The notes under the pieces were generated by a model that was given only the letters and a program-made list of their open reading frames with translations, was not told the DNA's origin and did no database searches. A program made the translations under genes and the position numbers. Positions 33,000-45,312 of a stretch of 64,000 bases of DNA are shown one piece after another (positions within the stretch are counted from its first letter, which is position 1; each line of letters begins with the position of its first letter). This DNA is from Temnothorax longispinosus. Taxonomy: Eukaryota; Arthropoda; Insecta; Hymenoptera; Formicidae. The DNA lies in the NCBI RefSeq assembly GCF_030848805.1, contig NC_092358.1, forward strand, positions 12,874,433 to 12,938,432, in the 5' to 3' direction.

Positions 33000-33345
33000 A
33001 TTAGTAAAATTTTACTACCGCACGGCTATGACATGTCCTTTGACATAAACGAATAACGAAAATGCCGTTAAATTGTATCTTACTTCTGTGAATTTAACGC
33101 ACAAATATGTAAGTTTTTGATTTATGTAATTATTTTTGGACTTGTATTTATTGTCGCGTGCCATAATTTTTTATGTTCAGTTTTTAGATTCGGCGTAGTT
33201 TGGGCATTGTCTAACTAATAATATTTGTAAGTTTCTGCACGCTTGAAAAGGACCGAAATCTGCCGTCGAAACGTAGCGTATTGTGAACAATAAAATTTGC
33301 CAGTTGGGTCGAACACAATCCTTTTGCTAATTCTTGATTAAAGTT
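33000..33345 (+). mobile_element. Penelope-like element terminal segment
   Basis: CTTGAAAAGGAC (33241), then ATCTGCCGTCGAAACGT (33260) and AATAAA with GCCAGTTGGGTCGAAC. The pattern 'TTGA.AAGG.. stem ..CGAAACGT' is what Penelope-like elements carry in their terminal repeats, and it recurs near 47010, 50040-50105 (reverse) and 60410. GCCAGTTGGGTCGAAC is shared with the 50.04 kb copy. No coding part is attached. Confidence 0.5.
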
Positions 33346-33498
33346 TGTTAAAAGTTGTTTACTAGAGTTTCATTATTATATGAACCAATTAAGTTTTATT
33401 ATTATATATAAACGCGTTTATACGTTTATTTTTTATTTCTTTCAAAAAATAATTATTTTAATAGGATGCCTAATAATTTTGGCCAAGGCTTTATAATA

Positions 33499-35183
33499 CA
33501 GGGTCCCAAAATTCGTGCATGTGGAATACAAGACGTGATCCTCTATTTAAAAAAAATAACAACTTTTTTTAAGCAAAATTGAGTGCAACAGTTTTTGTAA
33601 GATAGTACTAGTTAGTTTATGAATAAGCGTTCTTGTCTACATTCAGGGCCGACGCGCGCATCTCAGTCGCTCGTACCTAGCTACCTAGTCTTTGATCTTT
33701 TTCAGTATTGTTTTGTTTAAAATATGATAAAAGTTAACAAAACAAATATTGCTTTTATTCCATACGTAACAAATGAATAAAAGAATTGTCTGATTCCATA
33801 GTACCATTTGAAAATAAAAATGTAAATAACAATAGAGGGGAAGTTGGGATAATGTGAATCACTTTGAACCTTTTTTAAGACTTGAAAAATATTAAAGATA
33901 GCTAAACTTTGTTTTTGTAGAGTTGTAATGTCAAATGTTTGTTACAACGTGTTTCTAACAAATTTCGTTTATTTTTAGTGAGTTTAATGTTATAGTAAAA
34001 TTTTTGAAGGTAGATTTTTGTAAGGTAACTTGAACCATGTTGGACAAGGTAAACCACTTTATTAATCTTGTAAAAAAAAATAATTTTTTTCGTATTTTAA
34101 GGCATATTAATAATGAAATAGTCTATAATAATTATTGTATTATATTTTAATTTATTACAAACTCTAATTTTTGTGCTCTTTGTAACAATGTCATACAAAT
34201 ATATTTAAAACTCTTACTTACAATAATATAATATATACTTATAGTGTATACTTATCATAATATTAATTATTACCCCTAAAAGAAAAAAAAGCAATAGAAT
34301 ATAAAATGCAATACTTATTATAAAAAGTAATATACAAATTCTCTCAAAATTATCCAACATCGCTATTTTTATTTCTTATCGTACATATGTCATAGAAATG
34401 CTGGTCAAAGGCAGTCTTAAGACTCCGTCCAGCCAATCAAATGACCGTCTTTGCAACTTAAGACATTACTTAAAACGGTCTTGAAATAAGATCTGACTAT
34501 GAATACCGGCCTAAGAAGTTGTGAAGATTGACAGGTTTAATTTTTAACTTTATGATACGTTGTGCCATGTTGCCGGTTTATACGTTAGATTAGGGAGCCA
34601 ACAGCTAGTAATTCCACTGCTGTCCGCTAGGTTGTAACACTTTATAATATTCTAGATATCGTGATGGTTCACATTGTCCACGTGATTCGCGTTATCCCAA
34701 GTTTCTTTATACTTTGTGTGTTGAGCGTTCTATTATTCTGAATATTGCACAATTACGTATGATAGTTAAATATAGTATCACTAAACTTAAGAAATAGTTT
34801 ACTAGAACGGTCAACGCATATATAAAGCATATATAATTATTATTTACTTTCTTCTTTATTTTTAGACGGTACTATGGAATCAGACAATTTTTATTTATTT
34901 ATTACGCAAGGAATAAAAGCAAAACTTATTTTGTTAACTTTTATCATATTTTAATTAACCAATACAATACAGAAAGAGGTTAAGGACAATAATAGGTACG
35001 AGTGACTGAAAAGTGCGCGCCGGCCCTGAGCGCCACGAGAGCGCTTAATTCGTTAACCTGCTTTAACCTGCTCTCTTACAAAAACTATTTGTCACATGCA
35101 ATTTTGCTAAAGGGAAAAGTTATTTCTTTTAGCATAAAGAATTACGTCTTGTACTCAATATTCGCGAATTTTGGGACACCCTG
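33499..35183. mobile_element. TA-flanked element with about 340-bp inverted arms and two nested insertions
   Basis: CAGGGTCCCAAAATTCG at 33499 and CGAATTTTGGGACACCCTG ending 35183, bordered by TA. Arms (33499-33835 and about 34850-35183) stay complementary over most of their length. A second element (about 33838-34705, ends GAAGTTGGGATAATGTGAATC and GATTCGCGTTATCCCAAGTTTC) sits in the loop, and it holds a truncated GGTATTCATAGTC MITE (34402-34512). A fragment of the outer arm also occurs at 29455-29650. Confidence 0.75.
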
Positions 35184-35273
35184 TATGTATTGTACATTAT
35201 TTTTCAACACTTTTTCTTAATATAATATTTTTTCCATCTTTATAATTTTTGCAATAATATTATTACAATATAT

Positions 35274-36106
35274 AGGGTGTCCTGAAATTAAATGTTAAAG
35301 CAATGTTCGGAAGCGTGTAGAAAAGTAGGGAATCGATAAACTAAAAAAAAAGTCCTTCAGAGACTTGTACGTTTTTGCTTCGTTTGGGGGAAAATCGCAA
35401 AAAAAAAAAAAAAAAAAAGTTTTCATTTTTTCACTTATTTATTTATACTTATTTATTCATGTTTTCACTTTTTTAATGAAAGTATTGTTCAAAATGTTTG
35501 CCTCTTGCAGCATTACAAGCATTGCATTTAGCACTGATAGCAGTGATAGCTCGTGTTGCAGCTAGACACTGCAGTTCAGTTGATATTGTATTTAGTGAAC
35601 TGTAGCCATGATTCGGTCTTTTAGCTGCTCTCTTGAGTTGATTGGCAACAAATAAACTTCTCAGGCAGAGCTACTCGAGCCTGACTGGACATAAATTATC
35701 CACAACGATGGATTGTACATGGAAGAGCCTGTACCTTGGCTTCCGATCACTCGATCTGACAGGACTGACACACATGGATTTTTTTTTTGGAGGGGGGGTT
35801 TGAAGCAAGTTTATTCGTTGCCAATCGACTCAAGAGCTATGAGAGATCGTGGTTACAGTTCACCATATCACCAAAACGGTGTCCAGATATATTTTATGAG
35901 CAGCGCTAGATGCAATGCTTGCATTGCTGTAAAAGGGCCATATTTTGAACCATATCTTCAGGAAGTAACAATATAAATAAAAAAGTATAAAATAAGTGAA
36001 AAAAAAATTTTTTTGCGATTTTCTCCAAAACGAAGCAAAAATGAGCAAGTCTAAAGAACTTTTTTATCGATCCCAAAATTTCAACATTTAATTTCGGGAC
36101 ACCCTG
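35274..36106. mobile_element. TA-flanked element with GGGTGTCCYGAAATTAAATG ends
   Basis: About 833 bp. The arms match again at 35380-35420 and 36000-36045 (CTTCGTTT...GCGATTTT), so TIRs run beyond 200 bp. The middle (35515-35900) is unique and has no transposase frame. Ends resemble the 33499-35183 element, suggesting one superfamily. Confidence 0.75.
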
Positions 36107-36109
36107 TAT

Positions 36110-37115
36110 TATTAACAACTATAACCTTTAATATTAATTAATATTAATAATATTGTTCTTGTTTTTGTCGACTTTTTAATATTCTTTTTTATAATTAATA
36201 TTGTTTTATTATCTTTACTTTACATATTTTTAATCCATTCTTGAGCGAACACATTTTTAGATAAGGACATAAATAATAAATCATATTGTGATAAATATTT
36301 TGCAAAGTAAACCTACGAATTTCAAGACAAGGGAATGTACGTTATAGAAATTATCGGGAGCAATGTACTCTATTCGATATAGCAAATTTTATTATGACAG
36401 AACTATTTTGTTTTGTTTAATAAAAAGTCAATAATGAGTAATAGACATATCTAATATGTGTACAAGTGTAAAATCAGTGTAATTACACTTTAGCAAAGAT
36501 TCGAAATAAACGAAAGTCTGCGAGCGGATCGTCGATTAAGTAAGAATTCGAATTAAGGAATTATTTGCATTTGGCAAGCGTGCCGCTAGCTCATGCGTGT
36601 CGCAATACACAGCAAGACTACAGCGTATCTACTACAGCACTGCTTGTCTGACGACCTATCTGACCGGTTCTTGCACCTGACCGACGCAACAAATGGGAGG
36701 AACAAAATGGAATGCCTCTCTCCGCTGATTCTTTTGGATGACTGGATGAGACCGTAGCTCGCGATACTTGAATTCCCGACTCACGAACCCGTGGCTAACT
36801 GGATAACTCAAAATATCAGTGACTCGCATATCGCGGTCGTGAGACATCGTTTCGAAATCGACGTCTTGTTGCAAAACCTCTACGACCGAGAAGCTGAAAA
36901 CGAGCGAGACCTCATTTCGCGGCGTCTCGGCAATGTCTCGACTTGAGTTTTTCTTCTTTAACAATAAGAACATTTTCACGAATAGTGCGATAGATCCCAC
37001 AGAGCTATGCGGTAAATGGAAGCACGTTTATGTTATATCGACGTTCGATTTTTCGGCGACAAAATAAATATCATGAGATATAATTTTCTCCAGCGAGGAA
37101 TAACTTTCCACTTAC
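36110..37115. other. SDR intron 3, GC-richer unique segment
   Basis: 36110-36560 is AT-rich. 36560-37010 is unusually balanced in base composition and non-repetitive within the window. The minus ORF 36656-37000 (114 codons) lies within the intron between SDR exons 3 and 4, which join without it, so it is not part of that protein. A regulatory block or alternative exon is possible; nothing proves either. Confidence 0.35.
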
Positions 37116-37226
37116 CCAAAAGTGACTCATGACGTTAACATCCATTGTCTGGATGATAAGTTTGTCCGGAGTGTCCAGAAATTTCATTCCTGTAACGATG
37201 CCCGCGTTGTTGATGAGAATCGTCAC
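37116..37226 (-). CDS. Short-chain dehydrogenase (SDR16C-like), exon 3
   Basis: Acceptor TATTATTTATAG, donor GTAAGT. 37 codons in phase 0: VTILINNAGIVTGMKFLDTP, then DKLIIQTMDVNVMSHFW. NNAG is the signature SDR motif that stabilises the central sheet. DVNVMSHFW includes the conserved Asn of the catalytic tetrad. It joins directly to exon 2 (EEVGK then VTILINN) and to exon 4. Confidence 0.9.
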
Positions 37227-37837
37227 CTATAAATAATATAATATATCATTAAGGTACAATAAGTAAAATAAAAGCTAAAACAAGCGATAAAATGCCGTTT
37301 TGTATAAATTTTTCTCGTGAAGAAACGCTTGCGAAGAAGCGAGGGCTTTGCATTTGAATATGAAAACTACGATGACAAAAAAAGATGTATAATATAATGT
37401 AAACATAAAGTGTGTCAGGGAACGGACACGTGTAAAAGAACGAAAAATCATATTTCCTCGAAGTTCTTAAAACAGGTCAGGCCCGCATATCGAGCCCAAC
37501 GTATCGTAACGTTATGGTTATGGCGTAATATAGACTTTCATAATATTGTCCGCAAAAAAAATTCTTGTCGCGCGACGAATAGCTCGGCGAGTCGTGGATT
37601 ATTCGTTTCCTAAGATGATGTTTCTTTCATGCCGAATCCATTCGCAAACCGTTCAAGTTATCAAAGTTGACACGCGAATCGCGTCAAAAATCGAAACTAA
37701 TAACAGAGAAAATGATCTTTAATTGATGCGATATTACAATAAATGAATTTCTTATAATTAGAGAAGAGCCTTTGACTGGTTTTTCTTTCGTTATTGTGAT
37801 TTCGAGTCGATGTAATTTTGGTTAATTTAAACCTTAA

Positions 37838-38088
37838 GGTGCATACGTTCTTTCGGTACCTTTTAAGTGCATACATTGGTCTGTCACATTTAACGCTATT
37901 TTTCCCTACCTTAAAGTATTTTAAAAAATCTAAAAAAATTCATGAAACATCTGTCTACATTGTAATGGACGATTTTATAGTTATTTTGATAAATATTGTT
38001 TATTTAATATCTTCTGACAGACTCACGAGTTTTGCAGTTACAAGTAGATATCACTTTGGCTCGGACGCCGTAGACCCACGTATGTACC
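37838..38088. mobile_element. 251-bp TTAA-flanked MITE in SDR intron 2
   Basis: GGTGCATACGT at 37838 and ACGTATGTACC ending 38088, with TTAA at 37834-37837 and 38089-38092. Fits the piggyBac-type target. The ORF 37818-38099 across it is an artefact. Confidence 0.7.
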
Positions 38089-38262
38089 TTAAGGGTTAAT
38101 TTTATTAATTTTACTAATTTAATTCAATTTAATTTGGCAGATTTCTTCTCGAATAAACGCGAGAATATCATTATCACACACTGGCACATTCTCGGCGGTA
38201 CTCGGGTATCAGTTTCAATCTTTTATAAAACACAATTTTAATAAAATACGCAATTGTGTTAC

Positions 38263-38387
38263 CTTGCCGACCTCTTCCCTGATAATTTTGGCTTTTTTAT
38301 ATATGTCTGCCCGATCGCACAAGTCGCAAACGTAGCCGTAACACGTACCTCCGGCCGCCCGGACAAGTTTAACAGTTTCCTCGATGC
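38263..38387 (-). CDS. Short-chain dehydrogenase (SDR16C-like), exon 2
   Basis: Acceptor TTTTGTTCCAG, donor GTAACA. In the exon 1 phase it reads IEETVKLVRAAGGTCYGYVC, then DLCDRADIYKKAKIIREEVG and K. The (Y)xxDL motif after the first Rossmann crossover is where SDRs bind the adenine ring. Phase arithmetic (2 + 41 codons) matches exons 1 and 3. The gap to exon 1 is 22.6 kb, filled with transposons. Confidence 0.87.
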
Positions 38388-38961
38388 CTGGAACAAAATA
38401 AAAACTACTCGAAAACGTCTTTTACTTGACACATTTCAACAGCCATAATTGCGTGCGCCTATTACATTTTCTACTCGTTAAACAGATTTGCATTATGAAA
38501 TATAAATGAAACACTGATACTACGAGTCATTAATAACAAAGAAAATCTCAAGAGAAAGAAAAAGGTAACTTTGACATTGCGATATCATTATTGCTTTTTC
38601 GTTAATTTTAATCTGCTAGAATAATATTCTATTTTAGGAGAAATAGTAATGCGTTATTATCATATACGATAATCACTATACCTTAGGTTGAAAAAATAAT
38701 ACTCTATATAAAACCGCGAATAAAAATCAGAATTATAATTATTTATTAATTTTATCGTAAATCTAATAATTATTACTATGTTTGAGTTCGCAGACATAAT
38801 GATGGTTTTAATTAATTAATTAGTTAACAGTTTTAATTTACTAATTTTTTTCCTTAATTATGTGCTAATATAAATATTTTCTTATCATTGAAAATATTTA
38901 ATGTATTTAAAACTTCATTTACCATATAAGTACATTATTTGTAAAGAAATTATATATATAC

Positions 38962-39013
<52 letters not shown>

Positions 39014-39393
39014 TTATATAGGTATATGTGCACAAGAAATTAAAATCTAATATATGAATCATATATTGTGTGTGTAAAAGTCTGTGGAATAGAAAGTTTC
39101 ATCTTTTACAGTTCCTTTTCCGCTATTTGGCTTCTCGCCCGAAAAGTAACTGTTCTCTTCATGTGGTAGATCAAAAACATTAATACAACCATCTGCTACG
39201 ATACTTTCACTGAAATCAATTTCTCTTAACAACAATTAAAACATGAACATTTTTGCTAATAATTTGATTATACAATTATATTTAAAGTTGATAAAATGTT
39301 TTAAAAGTTTCGTGAAAGTTTTCAATATAACAGGAAAAGGAGAGAAAGGAATAGATAGGAATAGGTATAAAAAAACATTTTTATAACTTGTAT

Positions 39394-39460
<67 letters not shown>

Positions 39461-41000
39461 AAAATAGAAATAATATCATATACTTTTAAAATAATAAGCT
39501 TTAAATAATTTTTTAAGAAGCAATTCTTAAAACATTTAATTTATTTTCTAAATAAAAAATCTAAAATATCTAACAAAGCAAAAAATAAATAGAAGAAAGG
39601 TATAAATAGTTAGTAAAATTCAAAAATAGTTTATTCGTAACAAATACATTAGCAAATAAATTTAGTAATAAAGTTATTTGGAGAAATACGAAAAAAGAAA
39701 GAAAGATAAATTATTTATATTTTTTCTATGTGTTTTTCTTTTTTATGTATTTTATGTATTATACCCAAAATTCGCAATAAGGTTGGAATGACACTACATT
39801 GCATTGCGTGACACTAGACATATGCGCTTACATATGCCCCTACAGGGCACGATATTCATTTGGCATTTGATTTTTGTAACGGTTAACTAGTTTGCGAACC
39901 TAACTAAGCGAACAGACTCGTAGACCTTGAACGCCGTGCTACTTCTATCGTCAAGATGAAATTTATACCATTCTTTATTTTAAAAATATCTAAAAATAAA
40001 TTTTCGAAGAGTTGATTAATTTTTCTTAATGTGCAATTTATTTGAAAATGTGACACTATTGACATATAGTAAACCTCATAGCAGAAGAAATATATAGTTT
40101 CATAATAAAGTTGATTATTATTTTACGCACAGCCGTTCATAAACAGGACGGATTAAAATTCAAGAAGCGTCGTTTCTTATACATATGTCCATGAACTCGA
40201 ATGAATTCTACAGAGTGACCTTCTATTGCCATTGATCGAAAGAAAGAAACATCAATCTAAGCTGATCGATACTTGTACATAGTATTTTCGATTCTAACAT
40301 TAATTCACGTAGCAAATTCACGAAATAGGAAATACGTCGATAGAATCGCGACATTGCTCATACAAATGTCGCATCAAGTATCGCTATTAGGTCTGCGCGT
40401 CATCGCGGAATGGAAGTGCAAATATCTTCGCAGTTAATTTTAAAAGTCTTGTCATAGAATGACGGTCATGAATAATAAAACGGAATACAATTAATTAAAC
40501 AGATAAGAAAATAATAATAAAGATTTCTTAATCATAATAATACATTTCGGAATCTCATTGAACCGTATCACAAATAAAATGTACACACAAGAACAAATTA
40601 TGATCGATTTTTGTTGGAGAGTTTATCTAAAGAATCAGAAGATTATTTGCACAATTTAGAAGCTTTTTAATTTTTAAAAATTACTTTATTGTATTTTTTT
40701 TTACAGATAACGTATTCATGTGCATATTCGATGAACTTTGAACATAATTTAATAGTAACTACTTATTGTTAGTAATGTTAATTGTTTTCGATCAGAGAAA
40801 TCTTTGAATATTAATATGATTAGTCACTGCTTGTTAATGTCAATTGTTTTTGATCAAAGAAATCTATGAATATTAATATGTCGGCATAATACTAATTACT
40901 TCTTGAAAGAGATATGTTAAGTCAATAATCGCGATTCAATATTATCTTTTATCTCAAGACAATTGATTTTCTCATTATATATGTACGATGTACTTCATAC
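38388..41000. other. Start of the 22.6-kb SDR intron 1: AT-rich with microsatellites
   Basis: Contains (AT)n at 38955-39009 and (CT)n at 39394-39455. 39780-40440 is less AT-rich and non-repetitive, with no recognisable gene. Two near-copies of TGTTAATGTCAATTGTTTT lie at about 40770 and 40835. No exon found. Confidence 0.4.
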
Positions 41001-41049
41001 CGTCAAAGTATATATCATGATGAATATCACTTATTTGTCAATTCGGTAA

Positions 41050-41622
41050 AAAATATCTTTTTTTTCTTATTCTTCCTCTTTGAATAGGCTGGAGCCTGTT
41101 TTTAACAACTTTTTTTTATGGCGCCTGTTGCGATGTTGATCTCCGGTTGTCCTTCTAGCGTTTTAGTGGTCTGGCTGGGAGTCTTTTGGACCATATGGTC
41201 TTTTGCTATCTTTACAACTCTGTTGTCATCCATTCTTGATACATGTTTATTCCATGCTTGTCTTCTTTGTTTTATCCATCTGACGATGTCCTGAATGTTG
41301 CATTTTCTTTTTATTTCTGTGTTTGGGATTCTGTTTCTGAGGGTATGTCTAATAAATGTTTTTAAGTATCTTCATTTCTGCAGTACAGATATTCTTAGTT
41401 TTGCAGGTGTCAGCTCTGATTTCCGCTGTGTAGGTCATTATTGGTCAGACACAAGTTTTGTATATCCTGATCTTGGCCTCTCGTTTTATATGATTGTTTT
41501 GCAATAAGAACTTTCAGGCACCTTGATATTCTTATCTCTGTGTTGGTCTGGTTTTAAACATAGGTTTTTCTATCCTAATTTGCGGATATTTTTATTCCCA
41601 AGTATTCAAAGGACATTTTACT
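41050..41622 (-). pseudogene. LINE reverse-transcriptase C-terminal fragment, degraded
   Basis: Minus-strand translation in shifting frames gives EYLGIKIS, KIRIYKTCV, MTYTAEIRADTCKT, EMKILKN, QDIVRWIKQRRQAWNKHVSR and MDDNRVVKIAKDHM. This is the conserved region after the RT core in many insect non-LTR retrotransposons ('ETRADT..T..L...EMK.LR' then 'W..RR..WN.HV.RM...R'). Many stops and indels; no RT core, so only a 3' relic remains. Confidence 0.75.
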
Positions 41623-42238
41623 CCTAGTGAGAAATGTATAGTTGACCCGACGTCGAATCAATGCCGATAATCTAATGTCGAAATAAGTTGAAATTTTGGT
41701 TGATTCGACATCGAAGTCGTATCAAATATCAACGAACTTTCAACTGTTGTTTCAACTTTCAATGTCGGATCGATCTTCTTTAATAACAGTTTTTGTACGT
41801 TGATTTGAATCCGATTATGCTATTTACATACCTCTACTAAATTGGTTAATATCCTCAATTCTCTTATTGCTAGTTAAAAATTAATATGTTTAAAGATTAA
41901 CATTTTTTTTAACTTAAACATTTTATTAACATTTAACTTAAACATTTTATATTATAAGCATCTAAAATTACATCAATTTAAAATGACCAGAATCCTTGGT
42001 CGAAACGCGGTGACGATTTGTCACGACGATTATAATCGTTGCCACACGTCAATTAAAAATTCTCAATTGTGTTAATTATTCTCTGGCGAAACAAATGTTA
42101 CTTATTTGGATTAAACATTTTCTGTTAGTAATAAAAGAATTATGCGAGTTTTTTTTATTAAACCGATTAGTGGAAGTTTGTGAACGTTATAGTTATTTAT
42201 ATTTTTATCGATAATAGTATTACAGATAATTTTATCTA

Positions 42239-42623
42239 CACTGGGCAACAAAATTATCGCAACAAAAATTTACGTCAAAAATTTGCCCAACTTCAAATAA
42301 GCATAACTCTGCGAAAAATTGTCATATCTGAAAGATTTTTTTTTTTCATTTTAAAGGGTGAAGTCTGTACTTTAAGGAACCATTGTTAGATTTTGAATTT
42401 AACCTCCCCTCCCTCCCGCCATTCTTCCAAAAGTAAGGACGTGTTACGTCACCCCGGATGGTATCATCACTGCGTTTCCCGGGGCTCCCTCAACGTGTGC
42501 CGAGAGGGAGAACCGTGTGGTTTTAGCCGGTATGCCATAGTACATGTATGGAATCCGGCAGGTATTTGAAGTTCGGCAAATTTTTGACGTAAATTTTTGT
42601 TGCGATAATTTTGTTGCCCAGTG
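42239..42623. mobile_element. TA-flanked MITE with CACTGGGCAACAAAATTATC ends
   Basis: TIRs of about 50 bp: CACTGGGCAACAAAATTATC continuing into GCAACAAAAATTTACGTC, mirrored at 42575-42623; TA on both sides. The interior is a GC-rich unique segment (42400-42540). A diverged half-related end (TTGCGATAATTTTTTTGACGA) occurs at 46301-46329. Confidence 0.85.
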
Positions 42624-42809
42624 TATAACAGTATTTAATTAATATGACTTTTATGTCGCATTTACATATACCAAAATGTACATCAGAGATTAACATTTTA
42701 ATTTCGGTTTAATTTATCTTTTATCTTTTTTTAGTTCTCAGATTTAAAAAAAGATAAAAGGTAAGTTTAAAATTCTATATTGATAAAGAAATAGATATTA
42801 TAGTAGAAC

Positions 42810-42810
<1 letters not shown>

Positions 42811-42870
<60 letters not shown>
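42811..42870. repeat. (TA)n microsatellite
   Basis: About 30 TA units immediately before a 27-bp hairpin (GAGCCGCCATCAAAAATAAA and its inverse), which precedes the fold-back palindrome. Confidence 0.9.
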
Positions 42871-42875
<5 letters not shown>

Positions 42876-42906
42876 GAGCCGCCATCAAAAATAAAAACTT
42901 CGACCT

Positions 42907-44219
42907 TTTTATTTTTGATGGCGGCTCGTTTTTTAGCAGGTCTTTACGAGTAATATACCCATGTAAGAACGTTTCTATAATAAATGTAGCGTTTCCGAAA
43001 TAGAGTGCGCAAAATGAGGACTGCAAGATTTTCAATGAATTTACTCGCCTATTAGACAACGTCTAAGAAAAAAATTCATTGATCATAAAATACGCTATTT
43101 TAATCATATTTTTTTAAAAGATTACTCAAAATTTTAATAATAATATTGTTAAACAAACAGAGTAAAAAAACACAAAAAACTTTGAATATCTCAAAAACTC
43201 TATTTTCTATTTTTTTGAAATTTATAGGCAATATTCTGGGGAGTATTAGAAAAATTTTAAGACCGGTCCAAAGTTGAGCAAAAAATTTGGGAATTTTTTA
43301 TAGATTTTTTTGTAAGGCAGACAGAGGTACCGCGGTTTCGCACGGACTTGCGCGCGGCCTCGAGCGGACTCGAGCTTCAACACAGTAAGTCAACTTGACT
43401 AATTATTCTGCTTTGCGCCGATCCGTACTGCGCATCGACATGTTGTTGGAGTCGCCAATCAGAGGATTTTTGTATGTGTTATAGTAGTGCAAAGTCAGTG
43501 TGAGACGCCACTGTAGATTTTCGTACGTTTCAAGTTAAATATTGGAAAACTTTATGAAATCAGTGACGTGAAGAGATGCTAATTAAGTGATTTTGTACGT
43601 GTATTTATATCTATAGGCCCTTCTTAGTAAGAGTGTGAATAAAACCGGGACCATAGCGCGCCCAACAACATGTCAATGTGCAGTACGGCGCAAAGCAGAA
43701 TAATTAGTCAAGTTGACTTACTGTGTTGAAGCTCGAGTCCGCTCGAGGCCGCGCGCAAGTCTGCAGACTTGTGCACATGTGCGAAGCCACGGTACCTCTG
43801 TCTGCCTTACAAAAAAATCTATAAAAAATTCCCAAGTTTTCTGCGCAACTTCGGACCGGTCTTAAAATTTTTCTAATACTCCCCAGAATATTGCCTATAA
43901 ATTTCAAAAAAATAGAAAATGGGGTTTTTGAGATATTCAAATTTTTTTTGTGTTTTTTTACTCTATTTGTTTAACAATATTATTATAAAAATTTTGAATA
44001 ATCTTTTAAAAAAATATGATTGAAATAGCGTATTTTATGATGAATGAATTTTTTTCTTAGACGTTGTCTAATAGACGAGAAAATTAATGGAAAATCTTGC
44101 AGTCCTCATTTTGCGCAGACTCAATTTCAGAAACGCTACATTTATTATAGAAACGCTCTTACATGGGTATAGTACTCGTAAAGACCTGCTAAAAAAGGAG
44201 CCGCCATTAAAAATAAAAA
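42907..44219. repeat. 1.3-kb fold-back palindrome (arms about 530 bp, loop about 210 bp)
   Basis: The left arm from TTTTTATTTTTGATGGCGGC and the right arm ending GCCGCCATTAAAAATAAAAA are complementary through to TCAACTTGACTAATTATTCT (43392) and AGAATAATTAGTCAAGTTGA (43698), and slightly beyond. The loop (about 43450-43660) is unique and includes GGCCCTTCTTAGTAAGAG. Arms differ by scattered substitutions. No flanking duplication could be fixed. The ORF 43704-43940 lies in the arm and is an artefact. Confidence 0.85.
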
Positions 44220-44269
44220 AGTAAAAGTTTGACCCCTCGCAAATTGGCGTGGAGAATGCCCCATATATA

Positions 44270-44760
44270 TATATAAAGGGTGTTTTGTTTTAATCGCCCC
44301 AGGCAAATATCTCGAAAAATATGAAAGATACGGAAAAACGTTTCGGACAAAAGTTGTTTGGTTCGAAGGGGGACATAAGATGGTGTTATTGGTTTGACCA
44401 TGGATGGTCGTTTAAAGCTCACGTGAACGACACCTTTAATTTCTTAAATGGAAACCCCTATTTTTCAATGCATATTCTTGTAGCTAATCTCGAGAGCTTT
44501 TCAAAACACTATAATAAAGTATTTTTTCGTTAAGAACTTTTGGAATTATAAGGCTTGAAAGTTCTAGTATTTTGACATAAAATACAAAATATCTTGTAAA
44601 ACATTAAGTTTTCGGTAATGTTACCTTAATACTTTTATGCACAGAATAATGAGACAAATCAATTGGTATGGAAAAAAGACATAGTTGCTTTTAAGAAAAA
44701 GTATGCAGATGCGTGTTGCAAATTACATATTTTTTCTTAAAGGAACTGTGCTTTATATAT
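44270..44760. other. Unclassified repeat-like segment
   Basis: Starts GGGTGTTTTGTTTTAATCGCCCC after a short (TA)n run, a typical TIR-like opening, but no matching far end was found. The ORF at 44321-44533 has no recognisable domain. Confidence 0.3.
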
Positions 44761-45312
44761 ATATATAAAAGAAATGACTTGAATTACTTTGAATGACGAC
44801 ATAAAAAGAAATTTTTATATCCGTTTTAAATTGACTATAATATTTATATTATATGTGCATTGTCTATATATATAATTTTACTAATTATTTTATTACGTAA
44901 TATATTTATTATATAATATTTATTAAATAATATTTATCAATGTTAGATCGACATTGATTTGACGTCGGGCTAACTATAATCAGTCAAAAAGTTCGTCGAT
45001 CAACAGTGATTCAACGTCGAAGACGTCGATCAATTCGATTTAACCAGCTGTCAACCTCTTCGACGTCAAATTATCGTTAAATCGACGTCACCTTTCTGAC
45101 TGGGCTTGTTTTACTATCGTGGACAGCCAGCTTACATCTAATGGGCTTTTTGGCATGTTTTTGTCTTTTGGTAAGAAATATGTTGAGGATAAATAACTAA
45201 AAGTAAGTTATATATTAATTAAATATATTTATTCAGAATAAAATTGATATTGAGTAATTTAATAGCACAGCAATAAATAGGTAAATCAAATTATTCGATT
45301 TTTTATTGTGTA

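Larger units (their letters stand above)
41623..45103. mobile_element. Large TIR element with GACGTCGA-rich ends, host to nested elements
   Basis: CCTAGTGAGAAATGTATAG (41623) pairs with GTCACCTTTCTGACTGGG (to 45103). Both ends carry repeated GTCGAT/CGACGTC words over about 150 bp. Nested inside are a 385-bp MITE (42239-42623), a (TA)n tract (42811-42870), a 1.3-kb fold-back palindrome (42907-44219) and a further repeat at 44270-44760. No transposase frame recognised. Confidence 0.55.

Noticed and set aside
36656..37000. 114-codon minus-strand ORF beside SDR exon 3
   Set aside because: SDR exons 3 and 4 join perfectly without it, and no family is recognisable. Kept only as an unusual intron segment.
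42811..43059. 82-codon ORF ending in Ile-Tyr repeats
   Set aside because: Runs into the (TA)n tract and the fold-back arm; an artefact.
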